Shown here: positions 1 through 10,108 of the stretch, in pieces
How positions within the stretch are numbered: the first letter of the stretch is position 1
Layout of the letters: every line of letters begins with the position of its first letter
Assembly (NCBI GenBank): GCA_036346355.1
Contig: CM070584.1
Location: 51,419,097-51,483,096 of the forward strand
Direction of reading: 5' to 3'
Source: Rhipidocladum racemiflorum
Taxonomy: Eukaryota > Streptophyta > Magnoliopsida > Poales > Poaceae
DNA length: 64,000 bases
The notes under the pieces: generated by a model
Databases searched by the model: none
Told to the model about the DNA's origin: nothing
What the model saw: the letters and a program-made list of their open reading frames with translations, nothing else
Made by a program: the position numbers and the translations under genes

Positions 1-693
1 GACGATGGACTAATGTCGTGCAAATTTTAGTGGTTTTTTGGTTTAGTTATCTAATACTAGGTCAAATTAGCTATCCTCTGACACAAGCACGACCGGATCA
101 TCCTTAACTGCGTCGACTGAATCCTCTAGGTCAATTGAATTGTGCTATTTTTAAGTCATCTTCTGGCTTAAGGGCAAATTCTTTCAGACCTAATTGACGT
201 GCTGATGATGGTAATAGTGAGCTGAACTCTCTGAGTGTTAGGGTGACATGATGTTTGCTTAAAGCACTGGAATCTTAAGGAAATTTCTTTCTTAGCACGA
301 TATGATAAACAGATGAAAATACTTTGATTTACTGGTGTTAATGCTCTTTTAGGATGCAAGTTTCAGAGGGTTAAGAAACATATGAGACTCCCTGGACAAT
401 TGATTCTGAATTTACTTTTGTGTATGATAATGCAAACTTAAAACATGACAGTATCTTTGGTAGAATCTAAAACAGTACCAGCAGCAGTAATTGTTCTTTC
501 AATGGTAAGCTTGATTTTTCCTCCCTGGTTTTCTAATCACAATGTGATTATTTTTACATGCATCCATCTGTGCATCCACAGTACTATTGGAAAAAGGTTG
601 CACAAAACTGTGCTCCAAAAGTACAGTTGGGAAAAAAAGATGGAAGGGGAAAAAAGGAGGGAGCAAGCTGAAAGCCCTAGAGATCTTCACTCT
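1..693. other. AT-rich sequence downstream of the SAUR gene
   Basis: No gene is supported here. Short open frames exist on both strands but show no recognisable domain. The last part probably includes the 3' untranslated region of the SAUR gene, which is read leftwards from 1128. Confidence 0.5.
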
Positions 694-1128
694 TCAAGAG
701 CTGCACACAGCAACTTGCTGGTTAAGTCCACTGGGTGGTTGCATCATTCTGCTTGGGTGGCGGCAAGACATCACTATGGAGCTGAGGAGTGCCTTCTCAA
801 CTTCTTCTGAGGCCTCTCTCCTGAGCAAACACATCACATACTCCATCACTGCTGTATCACAAGGCAGTGTGATCCTGCCATCACTTGTGAACCCAAACTC
901 CTCCTGAGACATCCTCAGGAGCTCCCCGAAGACTGTCGTGCGGAGATACGCTAAGGGAATCTCGAACCGCCTCCCATCGGAAGAGTAGACAATGCAGTTG
1001 CCCTTGCCTGCAACTAAGCTGCAAGATGGGTGGATCTCCTTGTCCACTGTCGTGACCCTTCTTCGCCCAATGGCACCCATCCCCTGCCACTTCTTGGAAA
1101 GTTGAGCTAACTTCTTGGAGCTGATCAT
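694..1128 (-). CDS. SAUR-family auxin-responsive protein
   Basis: Uninterrupted 144-residue frame without introns, as is usual for SAUR genes. The SAUR domain lies at about residues 32-115, with the family signatures GNCIVYSSDGRRFEIPLAYL, then FGELLRMSQEEFGF, then ITLPCDTAVMEYVMCLL. The N-terminus is short and basic and starts MISSKKLAQLSKKWQ, matching the SAUR36-like type with a KL..L.KKWQ start. SAURs are small early auxin-induced proteins; several relatives inhibit PP2C.D phosphatases and so promote H+-ATPase activity and cell expansion (known of the family, not shown here). A TATA box sits about 105 bp upstream. The 3' neighbour is non-coding and the 5' flank contains a large gypsy element. 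No damage is visible, so it is probably functional. Confidence 0.93.
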   Translation of the reverse strand: MISSKKLAQLSKKWQGMGAIGRRRVTTVDKEIHPSCSLVAGKGNCIVYSSDGRRFEIPLAYLRTTVFGELLRMSQEEFGFTSDGRITLPCDTAVMEYVMCLLRREASEEVEKALLSSIVMSCRHPSRMMQPPSGLNQQVAVCSS

Positions 1129-1231
1129 GTTTGCTTGTCTTGCTTTTCAAGGAAATGGACTGTGTGTTTTGATATGAAATGATCAGGAAAAAAGTCAGTT
1201 TGTGTGTGGTGATGGTTTGTGCCAATGATCA

Positions 1232-1242
1232 TGTATTTATAG
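1232..1242 (-). promoter_or_regulatory. TATA box of the SAUR gene
   Basis: Minus-strand CTATAAATACA lies about 105 bp before the SAUR ATG at 1128. Sequence and spacing suit a plant core promoter with a short 5' leader. Confidence 0.6.
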
Positions 1243-1734
1243 GGGACAGATGCGATGTGGGGATCTGCATCTTGGTTTCCACAACTATCGCAAATAGAAA
1301 GCTGGCAAGGGACAAGGCCATGAACTCCCTTGGTGAGATGTTGCTATCTGTGGTTGCAAGATTCAATGCACAGGACCATTGTTTCTCACATGGTGGAGCC
1401 ATCTTTACTGGCTTGGTACGTAACTGGCCACCACAGTGGGTTGAGCTTTGACACAGCAGTACAAAATGTTGGGTCCAGTCCTTTAATTTGCCACATCTGA
1501 GGTATTAAACTTAATTACTGACTTACTGTCCCCTGTCATGTGCTGTGATGCATTTTTTATGAGGTCCTATTCACTTGGTATTGTGCCATTCGATTAGAAC
1601 ATCCTAAAATGAGGTACATCACTCTGCCACCTTATGATTTTATTCACAGAAGGTATTTTCTGTTGCATTTGCTGAACTTCCTCATGTCCCTTTTGCTGAA
1701 GTGCTATGTGATTGACTCAAGATGATTTAACTAT
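1243..1734. other. SAUR upstream region
   Basis: Non-coding flank between the SAUR TATA box and the gypsy target site. It is presumably the SAUR promoter. No further motif could be supported by eye. Confidence 0.4.
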
Positions 1735-1739
1735 CGTCA
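1735..1739. repeat. Target-site duplication CGTCA (left)
   Basis: Identical to 12725-12729 on the other side of the Tekay-like element. It proves that this is one insertion with both ends intact. Confidence 0.95.
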
Positions 1740-4336
1740 TGTGACGGACCGCCTTTTTGGGGCAGTGCGAAACTCACAACAGTTACCCAGGAAGACTAAC
1801 TGTTGGAAAACAAGAGTAAAATTACCTGGCCAAAAGCCAATTCAACACTTTTATTCAATATAGCCGGCCTAACGACCGGATTTTACAAGAGAAGCATCCA
1901 AGCTTCTAGACTTACACTACCAAAAGAGAGAAACCACAGGCAGGGCCTGAGCGAAGACAAAGACCTAGAACCAGACTAAATCGCCATCTACGATCTCTGG
2001 TAGGCTCCAAGACCTTCGAACTACGAAAGGGCGGGGTTTGCAAGGGTGAGTACTGAGTACTCAACAAGTGCAGGAACCACTGAATACTATATGTAGGGTT
2101 AATCAAGGGATGGCAGTAGGGTTTAGTATCTGGATGCAGTTTTATTTCACAACTCATTTTACATTTGAAGCACAAATCAATAAATAAGTAATTTGAATTT
2201 CACAAGTTTCAACAACACTTAACCAATTCTTTCACAATTACCAATACAGTAACTTAAGCTTAGTTACGGGTATCAACCCCGATTCCAACTTAACTTCATT
2301 AACCGGAAGTACGGCGTAACCGATTACAATTAAGATTAACTCTGCAGAGCGGCTCAGCTTTACCCACAAGATATCTATAACCTTTATGCCAATCTCGAGT
2401 TTTCATGCAACTTAAATGCATGTGGCCCAGTTTAGACTATCACGGCATTTCGTTTAATCATTCCTGTCCTTTAGTTGTTTACCGATAGTACCGCTACCTT
2501 GGACTCAGGGTCCCCATTAGCGTCTACCGTTGTGAGAACCAAGAATGTCACTTTGGACCATTCCCGTTCCACCCCTCCGGTCCATTTCCCTGCCGGGAAG
2601 GCCCGGTCCCCATTCTCTTCCAGAGAATGGTAGCCACCAAGATACCCAATTATTATCTCGGGAATGACTAACTTATCGAGCCATGCTCGGACACGGTCAC
2701 CGACGATCCGACACGTGGTTGAGCGGGAACTAAGTTATTTACTTTGCTCAAGGGGATCATTAACCTTACACTTTTTGCCAAAGACCAAGCCTTCATTCAC
2801 AGACCCATTCCAGATTTTCGCGAAGACGGCCACTGCACTCAAACAAGGCATTAATCACCCGGTAGGGATCGGAATCTCATCCACTCAGGGATTAATCCGA
2901 CATCCCCACGATCGCAAAGACTTTTATAAACAATCCGAATCGGAGATTCGGCAGCATTTTCTTTAAACCCAGGTTTTGAACTAACCCAATAGTATTATCT
3001 AACCTATTCATGGCAATAAGCAGTTAACTAGGGTTCCAGAGGATTAACAGGGTTCAATCATTTCAAGGAGGTTCAATGAGCAATTCGGTATTACCTAATT
3101 ATCATGTCATTCTAAGATACTGGATTTCAATAATTCAACATACATTAAAGTAATGCGGTATAAAAATAATTACTACTATAGCATGGCATGATGGGATCAA
3201 TATGATCAAAGGTGTACGGCTTGCCTTGCGAGGTACCGGATCGGATGAGTCGTCGAGGAAGTAGTTAAATGCGCCCCGCCTGGTCCGACGCCCGCTCGAA
3301 GCTGCTCGAGCTCCAGGGATCGCTCGGCTCCACTGGCGTCTCAGCGGTCGAATCTAGCGAAAAGACAACCAACATAAATAAGCGACAAAACAACAACCAA
3401 AAGAAAAGCGGAAATCAAACGAAACCGGAACCGGGTCGGAAAGGAACGGAGGGCAAAACTGGGATTTTGGGAATTTTCTGAGTTTCTGATTTGGGAACGG
3501 ACAGCATTTCTGGACTCAGGGGATCGAAACGGTTCGGGAAAAGTATTTGGTGGAGCTCTGGGATTTTCCGGGATTTTTCTGGATTTTCCGGGCTATTTTT
3601 GGAATTAAAACGAATTTTCGGATTTATATAATTAAATAAAAATCCGAAATTGCTTTTACTGTTTGGAATGGCGCTGGTGGAGCGAAAATGGGCCACTACC
3701 CGCAAGCGGGCGCCAGGTGAGCCACGGCACTGCGAGGGCGCCCACCGGCGCGCGGGAAAAGAAGGGCGGGAGGAGGCGGCGAGCGGGCCCGTCGATGGGC
3801 ACGGCGCGGAGAGGCTAGGGCACAGGCGAAACAGGGAGCGAGGGCTTGGCGGCGGCGTGGATGGCTGGCCGGAGGCAAGCGAGGCGGCGAGGAGAGGAGG
3901 AGCTCACCGAGAGGAGAGGAGGCGGGCGAGTTGGGCGAGGAGGAGCGGCTTTTATAGGGCGAGGCGAGCGGCGAGCAGGGCGCGGCGCGGCGCTGTGGCG
4001 GCGGCGCTGGCCAGCATGGCGATAACCTGATCGAGGGACGACCGCGACCAAAGCGAGGGCGGCGCGAGGCGCGGCTGGCAGTATGCGGCGCTGGGCGCAG
4101 CAAGGCGCGGCACGACGTGCGTCGAGACGGAGGCGATGGCGGCCATGTCGCGAGGCCGGCCGCCGAGGAGAGCAGCGGCGGCGGCCGCATGGGCCGAACG
4201 GGAGCAGGCCGCACGGCCCAAGAGCAAAGGATTCGGCCCAAAACGAGGTTGGAGATTCAAACTCAATTCCAATTTTCCAAAACCAAATTCAAACGCAAAG
4301 CAATTCAAATTCATTTTGAAATTTGAGGTTGTTTCA
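1740..4336 (-). repeat. 3' LTR of the Tekay-like element
   Basis: Near-identical to 10109-12724 over long stretches, with clusters of differences around 1970-2075, 2640-2890 and 3230-3440. It carries a TATA box (minus-strand CTATAAAAGCC at 3947-3957) and an AATAAA signal on the minus strand at 1850-1855. The segment 3670-4200 is very GC-rich and gives long but meaningless open frames. Confidence 0.95.
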
Positions 4337-4350
4337 ACCTACCCCACTTA
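4337..4350 (-). promoter_or_regulatory. Polypurine tract of the Tekay-like element
   Basis: Minus-strand TAAGTGGGGTAGGT abuts the 3' LTR start. This is the expected plus-strand priming site. Confidence 0.8.
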
Positions 4351-4373
4351 AAATGGAATCTCGTCCCCGAGAT

Positions 4374-6056
4374 TCATTTCGCCTGGGAAAATAGGTTGGG
4401 AAAATTCTGCTGCAATTCCGATTCCTTCTCCCAAGTAGTTTCCTCGAGTGTATGATTCTTCCATAGCACTCGGCAGATCCTGACATTCTTGAACTTGAGT
4501 TCTCTTTCCATTGTCTCCACAATTCTGACTGGTTCCTCATGATATGTCAAATCCTCCTTCAAGTCTATTCCTTTCAACTGTACTTGCTCTGACGGCTGAC
4601 GGAGACATTTTCTCAACTGGGACACATGAAAAACATTGTGTACCCTTGACAGCTCCGGACTTAGCCGTAACTTGTAGGCTACTTCTCCAATTCTGTCAGT
4701 CACGGGGTATGGTCCAACATACCTCGGAGCTAACTTCCCTTTTATCTGAAAACGACGAACGGGCTTGAAGGGTGTCACTTTCAGATAAACGAAGTCTCCA
4801 ACATGATAACTTATATCTTTTCTTCTCGTATCTGCATAACTCTTCTGCCGGACTTGAGCTGTTCTCAGATTCTTCCTTATGATCCTCACATGAGCTTCTG
4901 CATCATGAACTAGCTGAGGTCCAAAAAGCTGTTTCTTTCCGGTCTCGGTCCAATTCAACGGGGTTCTGCACTTCCTTCCATACAGGGCTTCAAAAGGTGA
5001 CATGTCCAGACTGGTCTGGTAACTGTTATTGTACGAGAACTCCGCAAATGGCAAACACTTGGCCCATGAGGCTCCGTATGCTAGAGCGCAGGCTCTCAAC
5101 ATGTCTTCTAGTATCTGGTTGACTCTTTCTGTCTGACCATCTGTCTGAGGGTGATAGGCTGTACTGAAATTCAAGTCTGTACCCATAGCTTCATGCAGAC
5201 TTTTCCAGAACTTAGAGGTGAACTGGGCTCCACGGTCTGACACGATCTTCTTAGGGATCCCATGTAATCTGACAATCTGGGTCAGGTACAACTCTGCCAA
5301 CTTGTCTCTTCCAACAGTCTGCTTTATAGGGATGAAATGCGCTACTTTGGTCAGTCTATCAATGATTACCCAAATGGCATCATATCCTTGCTGAGTTTTG
5401 GGCAAACCAGTAACAAAGTCCATTCCAATCTCTTCCCACTTCCATTCTGGCACTGGAAGGGGTTGCAGCAATCCTGCCGTCTTCTGGTGGTCTATCTTGA
5501 CTTTCCGACACACGTCACAACACACCACGTGTTCGGCTATCTCTTTCTTCATTCCATTCCACCAGTATTCCTTCTTCAAGTCTTGGTACATCTTCGTACT
5601 GCCAGGGTGTATTGAGAATTGTGACGAGTGAGCCTCTGTCAAAATCAATCCTCTTATATCCTTATCCTTCGGAATGCATATACGATCGCGGAATCGTAGT
5701 ATGCCTTGCTTGTCTTCCGAGAACTCCGAGGGACTAACTTCCTTCATCAACTTTCTGTATTCCAGTATTTCTTCGTCTGTCTGCTGAGCTGCCTTGATCT
5801 GCTTCAGGAGATCTGACTGTATCTCTAGGAAACATACTGATCCTTCTGACACTATCTGCAGGTTCAACTCCTGTACCTCTGACTTCAGCTGGGGAGAGAT
5901 AGTCTCAACTTGAGCTAAGTGATGGCATGCTTTTCGGCTCAAAGCGTCTGCTACCACATTAGCTTTTCCTGGATGATAAAGGATTTCTAGATCATAATCC
6001 TTAATTAATTCCAACCATCTTCTCTGTCTCATGTTTAGATTGGGCTGGGTGAACAC
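4374..6056 (-). pseudogene. Integrase and chromodomain of the Tekay-like element
   Basis: A 560-residue frame starting in the end of RNase H (VVADALSRK). The integrase zinc finger is H143, H150, C180, C183 and the catalytic triad is D213, D274, E310. The C-terminal ~45 residues form a chromodomain (around VRICRVLWKNHTLEETTWE), which in chromoviruses guides integration to particular chromatin. This part is open along its length but lies downstream of several frameshifts. Confidence 0.95.
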
Positions 6057-7141
6057 GCATTTGTGCTCTTGTGGTCTGAAAACACTTCACAACGGTTCCC
6101 CAACAGGTAATGTCTCCAAATCTTCAATGCATGCACTACTGAGGCTAGCTCTAGGTCATGGGTCGGGTAATTCTCCTCATGTGGTCTGAGTTGTCGCGAC
6201 GCATACGCAACCACTTTTCCTTCCTGCATTAACACGCATCCCAATCCTCTCTTTGAAGCATCACAGTAAATCTGGAAATCCTTATCCGGATTTGGGAGAG
6301 TGAGGACTGGGTCTGAGGTTAACTTGGTCTTCAGCTCCTGGAAACTTTTCTCACACTTCTTAGTCCAAACGTAGGTGCTGTCCTTTTTGAGAAGCTGAGT
6401 CATCGGTTTGGCTATCTTGGAGAATCCTTCGATGAATCTTCTGTAGTATCCTGCCAATCCAAGAAAACTTCTGACTTCTGTCACTGACACAGGCTGTTTC
6501 CATTCCAACACTGTTCTGATCTTCTCGGGGTCCATCTTCACGCCATCCTTAGTGATGATGTGTCCTAGGAATGCGATTTCATCCAACCAGAAATCACACT
6601 TAGAGAATTTGGCATAAAGCTGATGTTCTCTAAGCCTTCCCAGAATTTGATGCAGATGCTTCTGGTGATCTTCTTCAGTCTTGGAGTAAATGAGTATGTC
6701 GTCTATGAACACTACGATGAACTTGTCCAAGAACTCCATGCATACTTGGTTCATCAGGTTCATAAAGTAGGCCGGGGCATTTGTGAGTCCAAATGGCACC
6801 ACGGTGAACTCATATAATCCGTACCGAGTAGCAAATGCTGTCTTCTCTCTGTCTTGTTCTCTGACTTTCAGCTGATGATACCCTGTCCTCAAGTCTATCT
6901 TCGAAAAGATCTTGGCTCCTTTCAACTGATCGAACAGGTCATCTATTCGGGGTAACGGGTACTTGTTCTTGATTGTTGCATCATTCAGGGCTCTGTAGTC
7001 TATGCAGAGTCTCTTACTTTCGTCCTTCTTTCTGGCAAATACTACTTGCGCGGACCAAGGTGAGATACTTGGCCGTACAAATCCTTTGTCCAGTAATTCA
7101 TCCAATTGCTTCTTCAGTTCCTTCAACTCCAAAGGCGACAT
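6035..7141 (-). pseudogene. Reverse transcriptase and RNase H of the Tekay-like element
   Basis: A 368-residue frame. The reverse transcriptase catalytic box is FIDDIL at 145-150, preceded by PFGLTNAPAYF. The RNase H start has D-A-S at 294-296. A frameshift near 6.05 kb after the SDHK motif throws the frame off; it resumes in the next fragment. Sequence at 7142-7220 still encodes the pre-RT linker in another frame. Confidence 0.95.
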
Positions 7142-7410
7142 TGGACGGGATCGCTTATGGATAGGAGCTTTTCCAGTTACTAACTCTATTGCCAGTTCTA
7201 TGCCTCTGCTCGAGGTTTCCTGGTAACTCTTCTGGAAATACCTCGGGGTACTCCCGAACTACGGGTATGCTGTCTAATCCCCGGGCAACTGCATTGATGA
7301 TGCTCTGACTTCTCTTGATCAACCTCGGATCATTACAATTGTCACTTTACGACCATAACCATTTCGAGTGTCACTTTGTCTTACGAGAACAATCCAACCG
7401 AGCATGGTGT

Positions 7411-8899
7411 CTAGATAACTTGATTCATTCCCAATATGACATCTAGACCATCCATCTCTAACAACAACAGGTTGGCTCTGAACTCAATCCCTTGGATTTC
7501 TATCCTCAGATTACTGCAGCTGAATCTTGCCATCAACCGACTTCCAGGGGTGTGGAAAACACAGGGAGAGGGCAAAGGAGAATAGGGCAACCCACTTTTG
7601 CAAGCAAAAGCCAAAGAAATGAACGAATGGGTTGCGCCGGGATCAAAGAGGGTTAAGGCCAACTTGGTTTGTACGGGAAACTTACCAACGATAACATCTG
7701 TGGCTTCCGCTGCCTCTGCTGCTGACACATGATTGATCCTTCCTTGGGGGTTCCTTGGCGGATTGGGTCCGCGGTTGTTGGTGTATCCCTCGGTCTTGAC
7801 TGGTGCCCTTAAATAACCTTGATGGGGCGGTTGAGGTTGACGAGGTGCTGGCTGTCTGTTGGCGGAAACTGTCGCCTGCGCTTTTGCCACATCACTCGGC
7901 AAGTCCTTCTTTGGGCACTGCTGCCTGAAATGTCCGGGTTGTCCGCAATGGAAGCAGGCTGAACCTTTCTTGGGACACACATTAGAGTAATGGTTCCCGT
8001 TGCAGGTAAAGCATCGAACATTCCCGGGCTGAGCATTGGGCGGAATAGGTCGGGATCCTCCCACTGCTTGTCTCTTGTTTGGAACGTTGGGGTTGAAGGT
8101 ATAGGTCCTTCCCTTGAACTGACTTGCTGCTGACATTCTCTGTTGCTGTGCCTTTCTCTTTCTAGTATCCTCCAGGTCATTCCTTGTCTCTTCTGACACA
8201 ATCAGCCTATCCACCATGGCTGAAAAATCCTTGAACTCCACAGCTGAGACATGGAACTTGAGGTTCTTCTGCAGTCCTTCATAAAATCTTTCTATCTTTT
8301 TCTCTTCTGTGTCTACTTCTCTGGGTGCATAGCGCGAAAGGTTGTTGAAGTGGTGTAGGTATTCCATCACTGTCCTTCCTCCTTGATGGAGAGACAGGAA
8401 TTCCCTTCGCTTGGAGGCCATCAAACCTGCTGGTATGTGTGTCTTCCGGAAAGCTTCTTCAAACATCTGCCACGAGATCTCTGCCCCGCCTTGAGTCGAA
8501 AGTTAACCCACCATGTCGCCGCTTGTCCTTGCGGTTGGTGAGAGGCATAGAGCACTTTCTCCTTCTCGGTGCAGCATGTCAGTATCGACTTCATCTCGGA
8601 TAGCAGTGAGCCAATCATCTGGCCGATAATGGCTCCGTTGACACGGAGAAAATAGGGGGCCGGGTCTTTTGGAAGTCAGACCAGTGTGACCCTCCTAATA
8701 ATCCTTCCTGTCCAAAGTTATTTCCCTGGGGATTCATCTGTGGTCTTGCAGCCATCTGACCTATCAACATCTCAATCATATGATTCTGCCTTTGTTCGAT
8801 CGATATCTGTTCCTTTCCATGGCTGCCAAGACTTTGGGCTAGGTTAACTGGGTTTCTGGAGTGCCTCATTCTCATGACCTTGGAACTGCGATCCTTCAC
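7411..8899 (-). pseudogene. gag and protease of the Tekay-like element (frameshifted)
   Basis: Three frames cover gag: 8899-8615, 8618-8421 and 8466-7411, so frameshifts lie near 8.62 and 8.45 kb. The long piece (351 residues) contains the retrotransposon gag domain (residues about 1-90), two zinc knuckles (C152, C155, H159, C164, which is one residue short of CCHC spacing, and C171, C174, H179, C184), then the aspartic protease. The protease active site reads D-P-G at 275-277 where the family has D-S/T-G, and the frame ends soon after the ILGM motif. This copy's protease is therefore probably dead. Confidence 0.9.
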
Positions 8900-9227
8900 C
8901 TTGATCCATTCTGACTATCTTAAGGTCTTGCTGCAGGGTTTTTGGGGTAAAGCAGAAGATAAGTAAGATTTAGACATGGGGCAGAGAGAGATAGAATAGG
9001 TGAGAGGCGAGACGAAATGGGAAAGAATTAGTGGAATTGGGCCGAAGATATAAGGATAATAGAGCAATCAACATACAGAGATAGGAAACTTAGTTTTACT
9101 GATACATAGATTGTTTACAATACCGTCATACTAAGGTAGGAAACAACCTATTTTACATTACAAAAGACTACTCCAAAAGGGTAAAGCCAACTTCTAGGAC
9201 TAACGCCCTATTCTAAGACTGGAATCT

Positions 9228-9712
9228 TCAATCGTCGTCGGAGATGTAGATGATGCGCTCCTCCGGGTCTTCTTCCACATCTTCTGCCATGGACACGTCC
9301 ACCACCTCTGATGGACCATCCACGGACATCTCCTCTCCGGGCTCGTACTGGGGCTGCATCTGGTCTATCTCCTCGCGAAGCTCGTCGATCTCCATCCAAG
9401 CATTGCCCAACTGTCGCTGCAGATCATCTCGCTCGCGGAGAAGGCGGCTGTACAGGTAGTCCTTGTTCACCATCAGATCAGCAGCTTGGTCGACACGCGG
9501 GTCTCATATCGTCATCGGGGCGGTGATGATCATCGCGTCGGGCATCCTCTCATAGGGATGAGCTGGAATCGACCGCCGTCAAACTTCGGCATCAAAGAGA
9601 CGACGCGGTGCTTCATCGCCCGACGGGCGAGTCTGGATAGCGTCGACTCGAGACGCGGAATCCTTGGAAGCGGCGTGGAATATCGAGATTGTCTGCAGAG
9701 GATTAAGATCAA
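9228..9712 (-). pseudogene. orf0-like frame upstream of gag (Tekay-like element)
   Basis: Two overlapping frames, 9712-9530 and 9473-9228, look like pieces of one reading frame broken by a frameshift and a stop near 9508. The downstream piece has a heptad-like stretch (YLYSRLLRERDDLQRQLG) followed by a strongly acidic tail ending ISDDD, which suggests a coiled coil plus acidic tail. Some grass gypsy families carry an extra orf0 between the primer-binding site and gag (known); that this is one is inference. No function is assigned. Confidence 0.4.
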
Positions 9713-10094
9713 CCAGGCTTTCCATTCAGAACGAACGGCACCCTGGAAGAGTTCTTACGTGTGGAAAAGCGGGGCTTCATTCGCTCGCACCAACATCTTT
9801 GAAGCATCCTCCACAAGATAACTCGGCCCATCCCAGAAAGCTTCGGGAATGTAAAATCATCTTTGAACCATCCGCCAAAACGAAAACTTTTTCAAGTCGG
9901 ATGAGCGGAAAGGTTTTAAGTGAGTTTTAAAGGAGAGAAGTGAATCTTAAGGAAAAGGTGGGAACAGAGAGAGGAGAGAAACAGGATTATAAGAATAATA
10001 CTTACAGTTTTCGAAACTCATTTTGTAGTTTGAATTAATCTTTCGAAAAAGACTCCTTAAGCCAACTTAGGTCTCAGTCTACGGTCAAGCCTGG

Positions 10095-10106
10095 GCTCTG
10101 ATACCA
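10095..10106 (-). promoter_or_regulatory. Primer-binding site for initiator tRNA-Met
   Basis: Minus-strand TGGTATCAGAGC lies 2 bases inside the 5' LTR end. This is the standard plant gypsy/copia priming site for reverse transcription. Confidence 0.93.
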
Positions 10107-10108
10107 CT

